Source: Lathyrus oleraceus (Eukaryota > Streptophyta > Magnoliopsida > Fabales > Fabaceae). Taken from it: a stretch of DNA of 64,000 bases. Position numbers and translations under genes: made by a program. Location of the stretch: positions 296,184,536 through 296,248,535 of the forward strand of contig NC_066581.1 in assembly GCF_024323335.1 (NCBI RefSeq), read 5' to 3'. Of this stretch, positions 34,021-46,370 are shown piece after piece. Within the stretch, counting starts at the first letter, position 1. The number at the start of each line of letters is the position of its first letter. The notes under the pieces were generated by a model that ran no database searches, was not told the DNA's origin, and saw nothing but the letters and a program-made list of their open reading frames with translations.

Positions 34021-34130
34021 GTAATGTACGGTGTACTTAAGAGAATTGTAGAACATCGTAAGGTACGGTGTACTTAAGTAGAATACGAAATATGGTAAGG
34101 TACCACGCGCTTAAGTGATTTTGGCATATT
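34021..34130 (+). repeat. 37-bp triple repeat upstream of TATA
   Basis: Units built on GTAAGGTACGGTGTACTTAAG start at 34021, 34058 and 34095 (the third reads GTAAGGTACCACGCGCTTAAG). The 3' LTR has the same at 41052, 41089 and 41126, and the solo LTR has it around 51187-51262. It sits 60-170 bp before the TATA box, where U3 enhancers of Tnt1-like elements lie. Confidence 0.85.
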
Positions 34131-34191
34131 ATAAGATATGGGCCACATACACTTGAGTGGGTTTTTTAGCTTGCAGCCCACATAAGTGGTT

Positions 34192-34200
34192 CTATAAATA
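34192..34200 (+). promoter_or_regulatory. TATA box of nested copia 5' LTR
   Basis: CTATAAATA is conserved in the 3' LTR (41223) and the solo LTR (51357), each followed by ...ACCCTTGTGTAGAAGC or close variants. Confidence 0.65.
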
Positions 34201-34238
34201 GAACCCTTGTGTAGAAGCATTTAAGTAGTTGCAATTTC

Positions 34239-34241
<3 letters not shown>

Positions 34242-34315
<74 letters not shown>
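34242..34315 (+). repeat. (CT)n microsatellite in 5' LTR
   Basis: This is an almost pure CT run of about 70 bp. The 3' LTR (about 41270-41288) and the solo LTR (about 51404-51419) have only short CT runs at the same place, so the run expanded after insertion of this copy, or the region was copied with slippage. Confidence 0.95.
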
Positions 34316-34319
<4 letters not shown>

Positions 34320-34547
34320 AAAGCCTTCATTCGTAGCAGCTAGCACTGAGATTGAAGGAATTCATTCGTGTGGACTGAGTAGAGGCGTTGTCATCGTTCA
34401 ACGTTCGTGATCACTCCGTAGATCTGGATCAAAGGTTACAATCGCCACAAGAGGTAACGATTCTGTCACTGATCATGCTCATTCGTAAGGATCACTAAAG
34501 GAGAAATTTTAATTTCCGCTGCGTTTTGGATCGCTCTTCTCCTTCAG

Positions 34548-34560
34548 TGGTATCAGAGCC
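34548..34560 (+). other. Primer-binding site, initiator Met tRNA
   Basis: TGGTATCAGAGCC lies one base after the LTR end. It is the canonical copia primer site and confirms the 5' LTR boundary. Confidence 0.85.
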
Positions 34561-36200
34561 ACTTACGAAACCATGCATCTGATAGCTATTTATTTTCTGT
34601 ATTAATACGATTAAAAGACAGAATGAATCAAAGAATAAACGAGTAAATTAAATTTGGCATCATGTGTGTACGATTTGGATGATTGATGTTGTCTATGCTT
34701 CAGAATTCGACATTAGTATGGTGAAGCAGCGATACATCGATCGCCCATAGGTTATACAATTGAGATAAACCAAGTTATATATATGATATAAGTAATCCCG
34801 ATGCAAAATACGGTATATATGATATACTGTTTCTGTTTCGTTCATTCAAGCACTTAATGGTTGTTTTCTTTTGAGCGATCAATAGTCGTTTGCTTCTTGA
34901 TCCGACATTAGTATGGTGAAGCAATGACGTGTTGATCAATCATACTGAATCAACAAACGAGGTGTGTTTGACGGTCTGAAATTGGTGCATTAGGGTTAAT
35001 GACGGCGCAAGGGTTATGTTTTCAAAGAGTTATGCGATTAGGGTTGTGATTGCGCAAGAGTTGTGCTTTAAAGTATCAAGTGTTGATGCGAAAAATGACG
35101 TCGATTTCAAATGAATTGTTCATTAAAAATTTCGGCCAGGGGCGCTGCCCCCTTGACCCCCCGTCCACCGACCGGGCAACGGACCCCCCGCTAACTCTGC
35201 GTAGTGTGATCGGTCGCCGAAATTTAATTTGGTTTAAATTAATTAAAAGAATTAAATTTAATAATAATAATGTGTTTATTATTATTGTCTTGTGGTGATC
35301 GGTTATGGCCTTAGTTTTCCTTTATTTTGTTTTGGGTTTTAAAATACGACCTGCGTGTCGTGCCTCTCTTTTAATCTCTTAATGTAACTTCTTTTCTCAT
35401 CTCACTCCCTCGTATGTAAAACGAGTTTCTTTTATGTAATGTAATGTTATGAAGAAAGAGAAGAATTCAATATCAAAGGAGGACAGCCTTGAAGATCTTG
35501 CTTGGAGAAGCTTATATCGTTATTAGGTTAACTTAGGTTCTCTCATTGGCTCGGGAGAACAATTGCGTTAGGGGCCATAACTGTTTCATTATGTATGTAT
35601 GTTGATGCATGTGAATGTATGTTGATGCATGTGAGAGACGATTTATATGATAAATAAGCCGGTGAGATCAGAATAATTGCAAATTCCCTCAAATTAAATA
35701 TTAAGTTTATGCTTTCCAAGTTTTAGCACTCATCAAGACTAGTATCAGATAATGTAGATTTCGCCTACGCGAGGTGCATGTTCTATATTAGTAAGGTGCG
35801 ATGGGATAATTATAATATCCAATTGCTAAAATAATGGGTCAAACTTAACTAAACAAATTATAATAAGATTATATATGTTTAGAAGCAAGAGTTGGAAATG
35901 ATCCATGTGATGGATTGGAATAAGGAGTTATTCACCCAACTAAAATATTCGAGAGTTGTATTAGATACAATTGGAAGGAGTTCCTACCTAAATAACCTAG
36001 TTTTGTGTAATCCGCCTACGCAGACTTAAAACAAAGTGAAATGTGGATCTCGACCCACTAGAAAATCTTCCAACGGGATTTTCCGAATCAAATAGTGAGG
36101 GTCATTTGTTTTGAGTAAAATGGTGGGAGCATATTTAATTAAAGGCCTAATTAAATATGTTATTGATACTTATATTTTCATTATTTTCGTGTAGATTACC
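34561..36200 (+). other. Long leader of nested copia, GC-rich island at 35134
   Basis: About 1.64 kb lies between the primer site and the gag ATG with no protein-like frame. At 35134-35220 a short GC-rich stretch (CCAGGGGCGCTGCCCCCTTG...) stands out from the AT-rich surroundings and can form a small hairpin (GGGGC/GCCCC). It could be a packaging or dimer signal; this is inference. Confidence 0.6.
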
Positions 36201-37271
36201 ATGACAACAAACACCTCTAACAACATTTTGCGATCAATCCTTGACAAGGAAAAATTGTCTGAGACAAATTTTCTGGATTGGCACCGAAATCTGAGGTTTA
36301 TCCTCAAACATGATAGAAAGTTGTATGTCTTGGAGAAACTTGTTCCTGAAGAGGAAACTCCTAGTTCTGCACCTAAGGTAGAAAGAGATGCTTATAAGAA
36401 GCATGTCGATGATGCCAATGAAACTGCTTGTCTCATGCTAGCTACCATGAACTCAGAGTTGCAAAAACAACATGAGAACATGGCAGCGTTCAATATGATC
36501 GAACACCTGAAGATGCTATATCAAGAGCAAACAAGGCATGAAAGGTTTGAAGTTTCAAAAGCCCTTTTTCAAGGAAAGTTAGCTGAGGGAGCCCCTATAG
36601 GTCCCCATGTGCTCAAGATGATTGGGTATGTGGAAAACCTTGAGAGGTTGGGTTTTCCCCTCGGAAAGGAACTTGCGACTGATTTGATCTTGCAATTGTT
36701 GCCAGATAGATTCAGTCAATTTGTCCTAAATTTCAATATGAATGATATGAACAAATCTCTTCCTGAACTACTAGCCATGTTAAGAACTACTGAGCAGAAT
36801 CTGAAGTAAAAAAGGAAATCCATTCTGATGATCGAAAATGGAAAGAGACAGAACAAAAGACCCACCAAGCAGGGTGATAAAGGGAAAGGCAAGGAAGTTG
36901 CCAAACCTAAACCCACTGTTGCTGCATTGAAGCCTAGTGGAGGCATAGAAAAGGAAGGCACCTGCTTCCATTGCGGTAAGACCAGACACTGGAAGAGAAA
37001 CTGCCCAAAGTACCTAGAAGATAAGAAGAATGGAGTAGAGACTTCAACTTCAGGTATTTTTGTTATTGAAATTAATTTATCTACTTTTGCATCATGGGTA
37101 TTAGATACTGGATGCGGTTCTCACATTTGTACCAATGTGCAGGGGCTAAAAAGGAGTAGAGATTTGGTAAAAGGTGAAGTTGACCTACGAGTTGGCAATG
37201 AAGCAAAGGTTGATGCTTTAGCCGTAGGAACTTATGTATTGACTTTACCTAGTGGTTTATATTTCAGTTAG
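36201..37271 (+). pseudogene. gag-pol: Nested copia gag and protease
   Basis: The ATG at 36201 opens MTTNTSNNILRSILDKEKLS with Gag wording (FLDWHRNLRFILKHDRKLYV, PIGPHVLKMIGYVENLERLG). An in-frame TAA at 36807 interrupts it and the same frame continues. The zinc knuckle is CFHCGKTRHWKRNC near 36964 (Arg at the usual Gly). The protease active site is WVLDTGCGSHICTN near 37090, with the catalytic Asp intact. The frame is lost at about 37263-37269 by a one-base change; the same protein continues in frame +2 from about 37268. Confidence 0.9.
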
Positions 37272-40159
37272 AGAACTGTTATTATGTACATGGAATTAGC
37301 AGGAATATTATTTCCGTTTCTTGTTTGGACAAGTTTGGTTTTTCATTTATAATAAAGAACAATTGTTGCTCAATTTATTTGAATGATATATTTTATGCTA
37401 CTGCACAAATGAACAATGGACTATATGCCCTTGATCTTGAAATGCCTATTTATAACACTAATACTAAAAGGATGAAACCTAATGAGTTAAATCCAACTTA
37501 CCTTTGGCATTGTCGATTAGGCCACATAAATGAGAAACGCATTTCCAAACTCTATAAAGATGGACTCGTGGACTCTTTTGTTTATGAATCATATGAGACA
37601 TGTAGATCTTGTTTAATTGGAAAGATGACAAAGTCTCCATTCATAGGAAAAGGTGAAAGAGCTAATGATCTTTTGGCCCTCATGCATACTGATGTATGTG
37701 GACCACTGAACATACCAGCCAAAGGAGGTTTTCAGTATTTCATCACATTTACTGATGATTTCAGTAGATATGGTTATGTGTATTTAATGAAACACAAATC
37801 AGAGTCCTTTGAAATGTTCAACGAATTCAAGAATGAAGTACAAAACCAACTAGGTAAGAATATTAAAACTCTTCGATCAGATCGAGGTGGTGAGTATTTA
37901 AGTCTAGAGTTTGATAACCATCTGAAAGAGTGTGGGATCCTATCCCAACTTACTCCTCCTGGAACACCCCAATGGAATGGTGTATCTGAGAAAAGAAATC
38001 GAACCCTGTTAGACATGGTCCGATCCATGATGAGTCACGCCGATCTTCCAAACTCCTTTTGCGGACATGCACTATTAACAGCAGCTTACACACTTAACCG
38101 TGTTCCATCCAAAAAGGTTGAGAAGACACCATATGAGATATGTAGTGGTAAGAAACCACATATGTCTTACATGAAGATTTGGGGTTGCGAAGTTTATATG
38201 AAACGACAAATTTCAACTAAGCTTGAGCCCAAATCTGACAAATGCTTATTTGTGGGGTATCCTAAAGAAACAAGAGAGTATTACTTCTACAATCCTTCTG
38301 AGGCCAAAGTGTTTGTCGCTCGAACTGGAGTTTTCCTAGAAAAGGATTTTATTTCCAAAGGAATCAGTGGGAGGAAAGTAGAGCTTGAAGAAATTCAAGA
38401 ATCACAAAGCATTGATACACCTATGGAGGAATTAGACCAGGAAACACAAGTAGTTGTGGAAGAGCAACCTGCTCAAGTAGAACAAGACCAGCGTAGGTCA
38501 AGCAGGATACGTCACCTACCTGAGAGATATGGATATCTCATAACTGATCAAGATAATGTATTACTCATGGATCAAGATGAGCCTGTGACCGACCAAGAGG
38601 CTATAACTGGTCCCGAGCCTGAGAAGTGGCTAGAAGCCATGAAATCTGAAATGGATTCTATGTACACAAACCAAGTTTGGACCTTGGTAGAGCCTCCTGT
38701 AGGAGTTAACCCTATAGGATGCAAGTGGGTTTTCAAAAAGAAGACTGACATGGATGGTAAGGCACATACCTATAAGGCAAGACTGGTTGCAAAAGGATAT
38801 AAACAAATTCATGGGGTTGACTATGATGAAACCTTTTCACCGGTTACAATGCTTAAATCTGTTCGGATTTTACTTGCTATCGCTGGATATCATGATTATG
38901 AAATATGGCAGATGGATGTCAAAATTGCTTTCCTTAATGGGAATCTTATTGAGGATGTGTACATGACACAGCCTGAAGGATTTGACATACCATAAGAAGC
39001 CCAAAAGATATGTAAGTTACAAAGATCAATCTATGGATTGAAGCAAGCTTCCAGAAGCTGGAATCTTCGTTTTGATGAAACAGTAAAACAATATGGATTC
39101 ATCAAGGATAAAAATGATCCTTGTGTCTAAAAGAAGGTTAGTGGGAGCATGATCGTTTTCCTGGTATTATATGTAGATGACATATTACTCATTGGAAATT
39201 GTGTCTCTACCCTGCAACAAGTAAAGTCTTGGTTGGGGAAATGCTTTTCTATGAAGGACCTAGGTGAAACATCCTATATATTAGGAATCAGAATCTATAG
39301 AGATAGATCACAAAAACTGCTTGGCCTAAGTCAGAGTACGTATATAGACAAAGTGCTGAGACGCTTTAATATGCATGATTCCCAGAAAGGATTCATACCT
39401 ATGCAACATGGCATGTGTCTATCAAAAACATAATTCCCTTCAACTAAGGAAGAAAGGGATAACATGAATCAGATTCCATATGCATTTGCAATAGGATCTG
39501 TCATGTATGCCATGTTATGTACTCAACCAGATGTCTCGTATGCTTTAAGTGCAACGAGTCGATACCAATATGATCCTGGTGATGCTCATTGGGTAGTTGT
39601 CAAGAATATCCTTAAATATTTGAGAAGGACTAAGGACTCATTCTTGATATATGGAGGTCAGGAAGAACTAGCTATAATTGGATACACCGATGCTAGCTTC
39701 CAAACAGATAAGGATGACTTTAGATCGGAATCTGGTTATGTGTTTTGCTTAAACGGTGGCGCTGTGAGCTGGAAAAGTTCAAAGCAAGATACAGTTGTTG
39801 ATTCTACAACTGAGGCCGAGTATATTGCTGCCTCAAGTGCAGCAAAGGAAGCTGTTTGGATCAAAAAGTTCATTAGTGAAGTTGGCATAGTTCCTAACAT
39901 TATGGATCCCATTGGTCTCTATTGTGATAACAATGGTGCTATCGCACAAGCTAAGGAGCCTAGATCTCACCAACGATCTAAACACATACTCAGGCGTTAT
40001 CACCTCATTCGAGAAATAATAGATAGAGGAGATGTGAAAATATGCAGAGTACCTACACTTGACAATATTGTTGACCCACTGACAAAGCCTCTTGCGCAGC
40101 AGAAGCACGATGGCCATACTAGATCTATGGGCATTAGGGGTATGCCTGATTGGCTCTAG
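37272..40159 (+). pseudogene. pol: Nested copia integrase, RT and RNase H
   Basis: One frame (+2) runs from about 37268 to the natural TAG at 40157, with stops at 38993, 39128 and 39431. Integrase: zinc domain HCRLGHINEKR...CRSCLIGK, core ALMHTDVCGPL, LRSDRGGEYLS and PQWNGVSEKRNRTLLD. RT: PIGCKWVFKKKTDMDGKAHT, WQMDVKIAFLNGNLIEDVYM, LYVDDILLIGN. RNase H: GYTDASFQTDKDD, DSTTEAEYIAASSAAKEAVW, LYCDNNGAIAQAKEPR. All catalytic motifs are readable despite the three stops. The closest known type is Tnt1-94-like Pol. Confidence 0.92.
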
Positions 40160-40173
40160 GGCTAGTGGGATAT
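40159..40173 (+). other. Polypurine tract before 3' LTR of nested copia
   Basis: GGGCTAGTGGGATAT directly follows the pol stop and precedes TGTTGGTG at 40174. It is in the right place for plus-strand priming, though not a pure purine run. Confidence 0.6.
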
Positions 40174-41517
40174 TGTTGGTGTAAGCCCTAGAGGCCAATA
40201 CTTTTGGTACTTGTATCGAATTGTTTATTAATAATAAAAGGCTTTTTCTTTATTATGTTTGTTTAATAAAGTCCCTAGAATAGCTAGTCCATTTAATGTA
40301 TCAAGTGTGACTTAATCATGAGATCACATTAAACATAAGGACACTATCCTTAAAGTATCCGTAGTCGAGCTTTATTGTGAAGTGGGATAACATTAAAGCA
40401 TTAAGATTATTATGTATATAGACTGATGATCACATCTCATGGATTATGGATAAGGAGTTATCAAGTCTTAAACATAGGTATGAATATTAAAAGTAATATT
40501 TATACTGGATTGACCCGCTATGAGAATACTATATAGAATGTTATGCAAAGTGTCATAAGTTATTCTCATGGTGATAATGGTGTATACCACTCTTCGACCT
40601 GAAACTACTATGGACCTTAGATGTAGAGTCGAGTGTCTTATTGCTGATCAAACATTATCCGTAACTGGATGACCATAAAGACAGTTGATGGGTACTCTAC
40701 AAAGCATGCTAAGGGACATGAGTGACCTAGATGGAATTTGCCCATCCTGCGTAACAGGATAAATGTCTATGGGCCCAATATTGAACTGGACAAGGATGAC
40801 ACAGTCTGTGCCTTGTGTTCAATATAGACATAAGGGAAAAAGGGTAATTGTACGCATAAGTATTATCACAAAAGGGTTTGTCATATCACATGACATTTTC
40901 GTGTCTTAGGTAGCAGTGATGTGTTGCTAGATACCGCTCACTGTTTATTATGTTAAATATGTGATTTAATATAATTGTCAATGCCGCGAAAACCTACAGG
41001 GTCACACACAAAAGGACGGATTGATGAGAGATAAAGTAACTAAGGAATACCGTAATGTACGGTGTACTTAAGAGAATTGTAGAACATCGTAAGGTACGGT
41101 GTACTTAAGTAGAATACGAAATATGGTAAGGTACAACGCGCTTAAGTGATTTTGGCATATTATAAGATATGGGTCACATACACTTGAGCGGGCTTTTTAG
41201 CTTGCAGCCCACACAAGTGGTTCTATAAATACAAACCTTGTGTAGAAGCATTTGTACAATTGCAATTTTGTTTCTCTCTGTCTCACACTCAAAGCCTTCA
41301 TTCGTAGCAGCTAGCACTGAGATTGAAGGAATCCGTTCGTGTGGATTGAGTAGAGGCGTTGTCATCGTTCAACATTCGTGATTGCTCCGTAGATCTGCAT
41401 CAAAGGTTACAATCGCCACAAGAGGTAACGATTCTATCATTGATCATGCCCATTCGTAAGGATCACTAAAGGAGAAATTTTAAATTCCGCTGCATTTTGG
41501 ATCGCTCTTCTCCTTTA
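40174..41517 (+). repeat. 3' LTR of nested copia
   Basis: It starts TGTTGGTGTAAGCCC and ends CTTCTCCTTTA, with the terminal CA changed to TA. It lacks the long CT run of the 5' LTR but keeps the 37-bp triple repeat and the TATA box at 41223. It shares an 8-base stretch (near 40300) with the solo LTR at 50309 that the 5' LTR lost. Confidence 0.92.
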
Positions 41518-42119
41518 CAGACCTTGTAGCTTAGACAAACATCTCCCTACGTACTTTGCAGCCGCATTTAGGCAACCCTTTCTTTTCGGTTATTCCAATA
41601 CAGTGACACCATGTCTTAGACCCATCACTTGTTAGTTCATACCAATTTTACTCTTGGGTTCACATTTTCACCCCTTGTTGGAGTTCAAATCATATTATCC
41701 TTTTGTTCAGACCATACCTATATCACACTTCTTTTCATCTCCCACCATTAGTTCTCTGAACTATAGAGCTCTGAATTCCTCATTGCACTATGAGGATACG
41801 TAGGCATGAGGGCCCTAATCCTCACCGAGCACTTTATCTATTTCTCTTCCTTTCCCTTATTCTTTTGCGAGTAATCTTTAGTTAACACCTATTCGAGCGA
41901 GAACAATTCAAACGGTTCCCATGGAGTACCATGGATGTTTGGGGTGCTAATACCTTCCCCTTGCATAACCGACCTCCTTACCCAACATATCTCTTTTCCC
42001 CGGGTTTTATCGATGTTTTCCTTTCCCTTTGGGGATAAATAAAGTTTGATGGCAACTCTGTTGTATGATTGAGCGTGTGATACGTTCGGGTATATCTCTG
42101 CTAGCTTCAATTCCAAACA
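41518..42119 (+). repeat. Ogre-type LTR end fragment
   Basis: Gene-free. It carries the conserved end blocks of Ogre-type LTRs in order: CTCTGAACTATAGAGCTCTG, TACGTAGGCA at 41797, GGAGTACCATGGATGTTTGG, and primer-site-like TGGCAACTC at 42050. It likely ends CCAAACA at 42119, 69 bp after that 9-mer. It may be the continuation of the LTR begun at 32884, but together they would be only ~0.87 kb, so a large deletion or a different family is needed. Confidence 0.6.
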
Positions 42120-45100
42120 ACTTTCATGTTGGCATCAAGATCTAGTTTTTCCTGGAAATTCATTTTTTATGGTGAAAGATTATAGGTCATTTTGTCTGTG
42201 CCCTAGTTAGGAGATCAACTTCCAAGGACCATAACTTGCTCAAATTTTAGGATATGAAGGCCATCCAAGTTTCATGATCAATTTCAAGATGTTCTCTCCA
42301 ACTTTGATTCTTTTAAGAAATGTCAAATTCAACTTGCAAGGGCATGTGTCAAGAGGAAATGTTATAGGTCACTTTGAAAGTTGCTAAAATTGGCAAAATT
42401 TCAAAGCGTGTGAAATGCAACTTGACACCTTATAAATACATGTCAATTATGATCAGAAGGAGGATCCCTGCTTGCCTAAGGTTTGAACCATTGCTTCCCT
42501 AACCTCCATTAAAGGATAAAGTTGAAGATTTCACTTGAAATCAAGTTTCAAATCTCATTATGTTTTGAGATTGAAACTCCAAGAATCCAAGCCCCTCTTT
42601 GATCCATTTCACTTTCTGTAAGCTTCTAGAGTCGAGCCAATGACAATTAGAAGCCAAATCAAGCTTAATTGAAGTTACTTCAAGGTGATATTTCTCAAAC
42701 TTCTCTTCTTTGATTCTCCCTCGTTTCTCAACTATTTTGCTTGATTATTGGTTGTCTAAAGTCCTACCAATGTAGGGAACAAGATTGAGTTGCTTTGAGG
42801 TCAAATCGAAGCAACTCAGGTCATGAACCTCAAATTTCAAATCTATGTATCTTTCAATATACTTGGAATTAGATGAAATGGATGTTAGATTCGAACTCCT
42901 TGGCATTTTTCCTTTAAAGTCATGTCCTTGGTTTTCATTTTTGTGATGGTTTGTGGTGGACCAGTTCGGTGAGGTCCACCGGAGAAGATGACCGAAGCTA
43001 GGGCTCTAGTGGCGCGTTGGCACCTTCCAAACCATCTGATCCTTTCAAATTGTTTTAATCTTCGCCCTAGATTCTGATTACCACGCGTGTGATGCATTGA
43101 CTCAGGTTCACCATGGAACGCGCGCGCTTGACCATCAGATCTGTCACCTCAATTAATGAGGGAGATCTAATGGGCCTTTGTCTTTTTGTATTTTCTAAAT
43201 TTCCATTTAATCCACTTATTTTATTTTATTCATAGAAATTTCATTTTTAATCCAAAAAATATGGGACTTTCACCAAAAATCTTTAAATATTTTTCTCTTC
43301 CGTATTTCAAATTAAAATTATTTTTTGGATTAAATTGGTATTTTTCATGAATTAAATGTTTTTGTGCATATTTTTAATTGATTTAAAATATTTCTGACTT
43401 TTTAAAAATTGTGAAATTTTTTGTCTAAGGTCTTTTGACCTTGTTTGACCTAGGATAAATCCCTTGGCCATTTATTTGGTGTTTTGAAGAGATTTGAGGT
43501 TTTGTCAAAATTAAAATGTATTTTAATTTATTTTAAGTGTGATTTTTTAATTGATTAAATGTTTAAAAATATTGTTGAGCCATTTTTATGGTCTTGTGAT
43601 ATTTGACTTTCTGTTTGGGCCTTGATCATGGTTGATCTGACATTTGTTTGATCAAAACCATTGGATTTTGGGGATTTATGAAATGTACATTTCATCTCCC
43701 AAAATGAATGGATGGTATTGATCAGATGAATTTCCTTTCATGATCAATTTATGTTTCTATCTCCCTTTCCCTCTTCATCTTCATCCTTATTCTTCCCTAT
43801 TCTCTCATTTGACCAACGAAATCTCTAATATCTAAATGTTAATTGATTCATCAATGACCTTGTGTCAGATGAATCAATACAAGTCTGACTGAGATAGGTC
43901 CTTCCCATTTTCTTTTAGTGTGTGGTATGTTTTAGGAGTTTGGTTCAATGTACCAAATTTCTAACATGCATTAATACCTATATTTTTGTTATCCGACCTC
44001 AGATAGTTGTGACATCTACATAAGTCCAATTACGATTGCTTAACACAGAGCTAAATTTGATCAAGAAGGCATATCATTCTAGTAAGTGAGATTGTAAATC
44101 TCCCATTCTTCATGGCATTGTGTGAAAAACTTGACCTTTTTTTCTTTCATGAGAGCTAGTAGCATACTTGTTGAATTATCCAAGTTGGAGCCCTTCTCAT
44201 GGAAGATGTCTTGGTTTAAGGATTCATACTTGTGAATGAATGGTTGAGTGTTCTCCAAAGAATGACTTAATCAATTAAAACTGAACACTAATATTTGACT
44301 AACCATTGACTAACTTTTATTCATTATGCTTTTACTTTCAAGTCATTTACTATATGCAATTTAAATTACAACCATTTACTATTCATTTGCCATTTACATT
44401 TCATATAACTTGTTTTTGTTTCAAGCCCTTTTCACTTTGCTCATTTGAGCCATATCTTGTGATTGTACATATTTGTTTGTGTGTTTTGATTTTGTTTATC
44501 GTCTTAGGATCCTAAAACACCTAATAACAACCAAAACCCTAAAAAAACATTTGGTGGACTGTTGGGACTTGATATGAGCTTCTGTACTTAGAATTAGGCA
44601 ACATTCCCTATGCTAAAGGACTTGGCCAATGCCAACATCTGAGACTGAGTTATCTTTGACAGTGACTTTCATCTGATATAAGACGTTCGATCTCTTTGAT
44701 TCATCTGCTACTTTGTCTCTATGCTTAATTGCTATAGTCTATGTCTGATGTTTTATTCTAAGTTGATCAAGGAATATCTCATCTGATACATTGGAAGACA
44801 CTGAAGACTGCTAGCTATTGGAATGCTTGCTTGGATATGGTTATCTTTATTTGATGCCTTGGTTTTAAATTGATGCTTGGATATTGCTCATTACTTATTG
44901 CTTATTGCTTGATTAAAGTCCAAAGGAAAATGGGTTTCTATAAGAAATTCTTGTCTGTTGGATCGCATCCCATTAGTCAGATCTTTTCAACTCTTAAACT
45001 TTTAATTTTTGCTTAGGGTAGTCTCTTCATGTCCCCCCACTTCTTTAATTTCAAAATCTCTCCCTCTTTTCAAAAACTTTCTTTGCTTGTGATTTTAAAC

Positions 45101-45683
45101 CTAGACATATTTTAATGATTAGAAATTTTGGCCTTATGCCATTGAATTGTCAAACTTTTTTTCTTAAATCAAAATTGTAAATAAACTTAACCATATTGAC
45201 TTAAATTTCAAAAGACAAAAAGAACTAACAATTTCATTTAAATATTTGTTAAAATCAATTCACCAACTTCTTCGAAAATTTTACCACAAACTACAGGGTT
45301 TTGATCCCTCATTTTTATGTTGGTACGTAGGCATAAGATCGAAGGTCTTCTCAAACACAAAATATAATAAATGAATTCTTTTCTCATGATCACACTCTAT
45401 GTTTTATCAAACATCATTTATACCAAAAAAACATATGCATACAAAAAGGGCTCCCTAGGAGTACCAATGACACTTTGGGTGCTAACACCTTCCCTTTGTG
45501 TAACCAACCCCCTTACCTGTAATCTCTGGCATTTTATTAGTTTTGATTTGAAAACTTCTTATCTTTGGGTTTTGTTCGTACTTTTGCCTTTTTCCTTTGG
45601 AAACAATAAGAGCGCGATGGTGACTCTGGTTTTACTGACGTCAAGTTTATTCATAGCTTGATGGTCACGAATTTACCGTTACA
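42120..45683 (+). repeat. Ogre-type LTR lacking its first ~0.7 kb
   Basis: From ACTTTCATGTT on, it parallels the LTR at 13707-18558 starting about 690 bp in: CCGGAGAAGATG, CACCTCAATTAATGA, CCGACCTCAGATAG...TACGATTGCTTAACA, TACGTAGGCA at 45324, TGGTGACTC at 45618, end CCGTTACA at 45683. A TATA-like CTTATAAATAC lies near 42430. It abuts chromovirus integrase-region sequence on the right. The short ORFs inside are not protein-like. Confidence 0.78.
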
Positions 45684-45897
45684 GTGAGACGACTCTTAAT
45701 AGTGTGAAGATGGGCATGCTGAAGTTGACTAGTGGTTTTCTTAAAGAGATCGGAGAAGGACAAAAGGCCGACTTGGGATTAATTGGCTGGTTGGTGTTGA
45801 TCAGTCAAGGTAAAGAAATTGATTTCAGATTTGATGAGAATGAGATTATGAAGTTTTGTGATATAGTTTGTGTGCCATATGTGCTAGAGCCTAAAGA
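45684..45897 (+). pseudogene. pol: Chromovirus pol fragment (RNase H-integrase linker)
   Basis: Reads VKMGMLKLTSGFLKEIGEGQ, KADLGLIGWLVLISQGKEID and FRFDENEIMKFCDIVCVPYV: the stretch between RNase H and the integrase zinc domain of Tekay/Del-type chromoviruses. It is cut on the left by the Ogre-type LTR and on the right by the copia LTR at 45898; the protein resumes at 47332. Confidence 0.8.
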
Positions 45898-46370
45898 TGT
45901 ATTTTTTTGTTGTATATTATTTGTCTCTCTAACAATGTAGCTAGCAAATCACTTTAAAAATCCCAATCTTGGATCAAGGGGGGGCTTCGATCAAGGGGGA
46001 TTTTTCATTTGTTAGAGAAATCAAAATTGAATCAAATTGTCAAATATAGAGTTTTCATCATCAAAAATGGGGAGAATGTGAATACAAGCTTCTCAAAGTG
46101 TTTTGATGAAGACATGCTCAACATATATGCATTACAAAAAGAATGCCTCAAGACTCAAGCACAAGCTTATCTTTTAAAAGCATTCCAAAGTCTTGAAGAT
46201 TGTTATTGATTTGATCAAAGTGTTAAGGTATTAAGTTCTCAATCTCTCTATGATAAGTCATGTGCTCTAGTTTTTATCATCCATACATATCTTGGTTGTT
46301 TAGGTCTCTTAAACTTTTCCGTTTGACATTCATTTTAATTTTAAAATGCATTCTGTCATTCTGTCTATGT

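Larger units (their letters stand above)
33151..34546 (+). repeat. 5' LTR of nested copia
   Basis: It starts TGTTGGTGTAAGCCC and ends CTTCTCCTTCA. It contains a 37-bp triple repeat (34021, 34058, 34095), a TATA box at 34192 and a long CT microsatellite (34242-34315) that is almost absent from the sister LTRs. Confidence 0.92.
33151..41517 (+). mobile_element. Copia element with both LTRs (Tnt1-94-like), 8.4 kb
   Basis: It has a 5' LTR 33151-34546, primer site, 1.65 kb leader, gag, pol and a polypurine tract before the 3' LTR 40174-41517. It is nested in an Ogre-type LTR. A hand count of the first ~250 aligned bases gives about 12 mismatches (near 5%) plus an 8-base indel between the LTRs, so it is not recent. 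Gag-pol carries four in-frame stops and one frameshift. The flanks TTAAG (left) and CAGAC (right) do not match, so no target duplication is seen. A third LTR copy of the family is at 50309-51647. Confidence 0.93.

Noticed and set aside
33151..41517. Nested copia as a recent, active insertion
   Set aside because: About 5% LTR mismatch in the first 250 bases, several in-frame stops, a frameshift and no target duplication.
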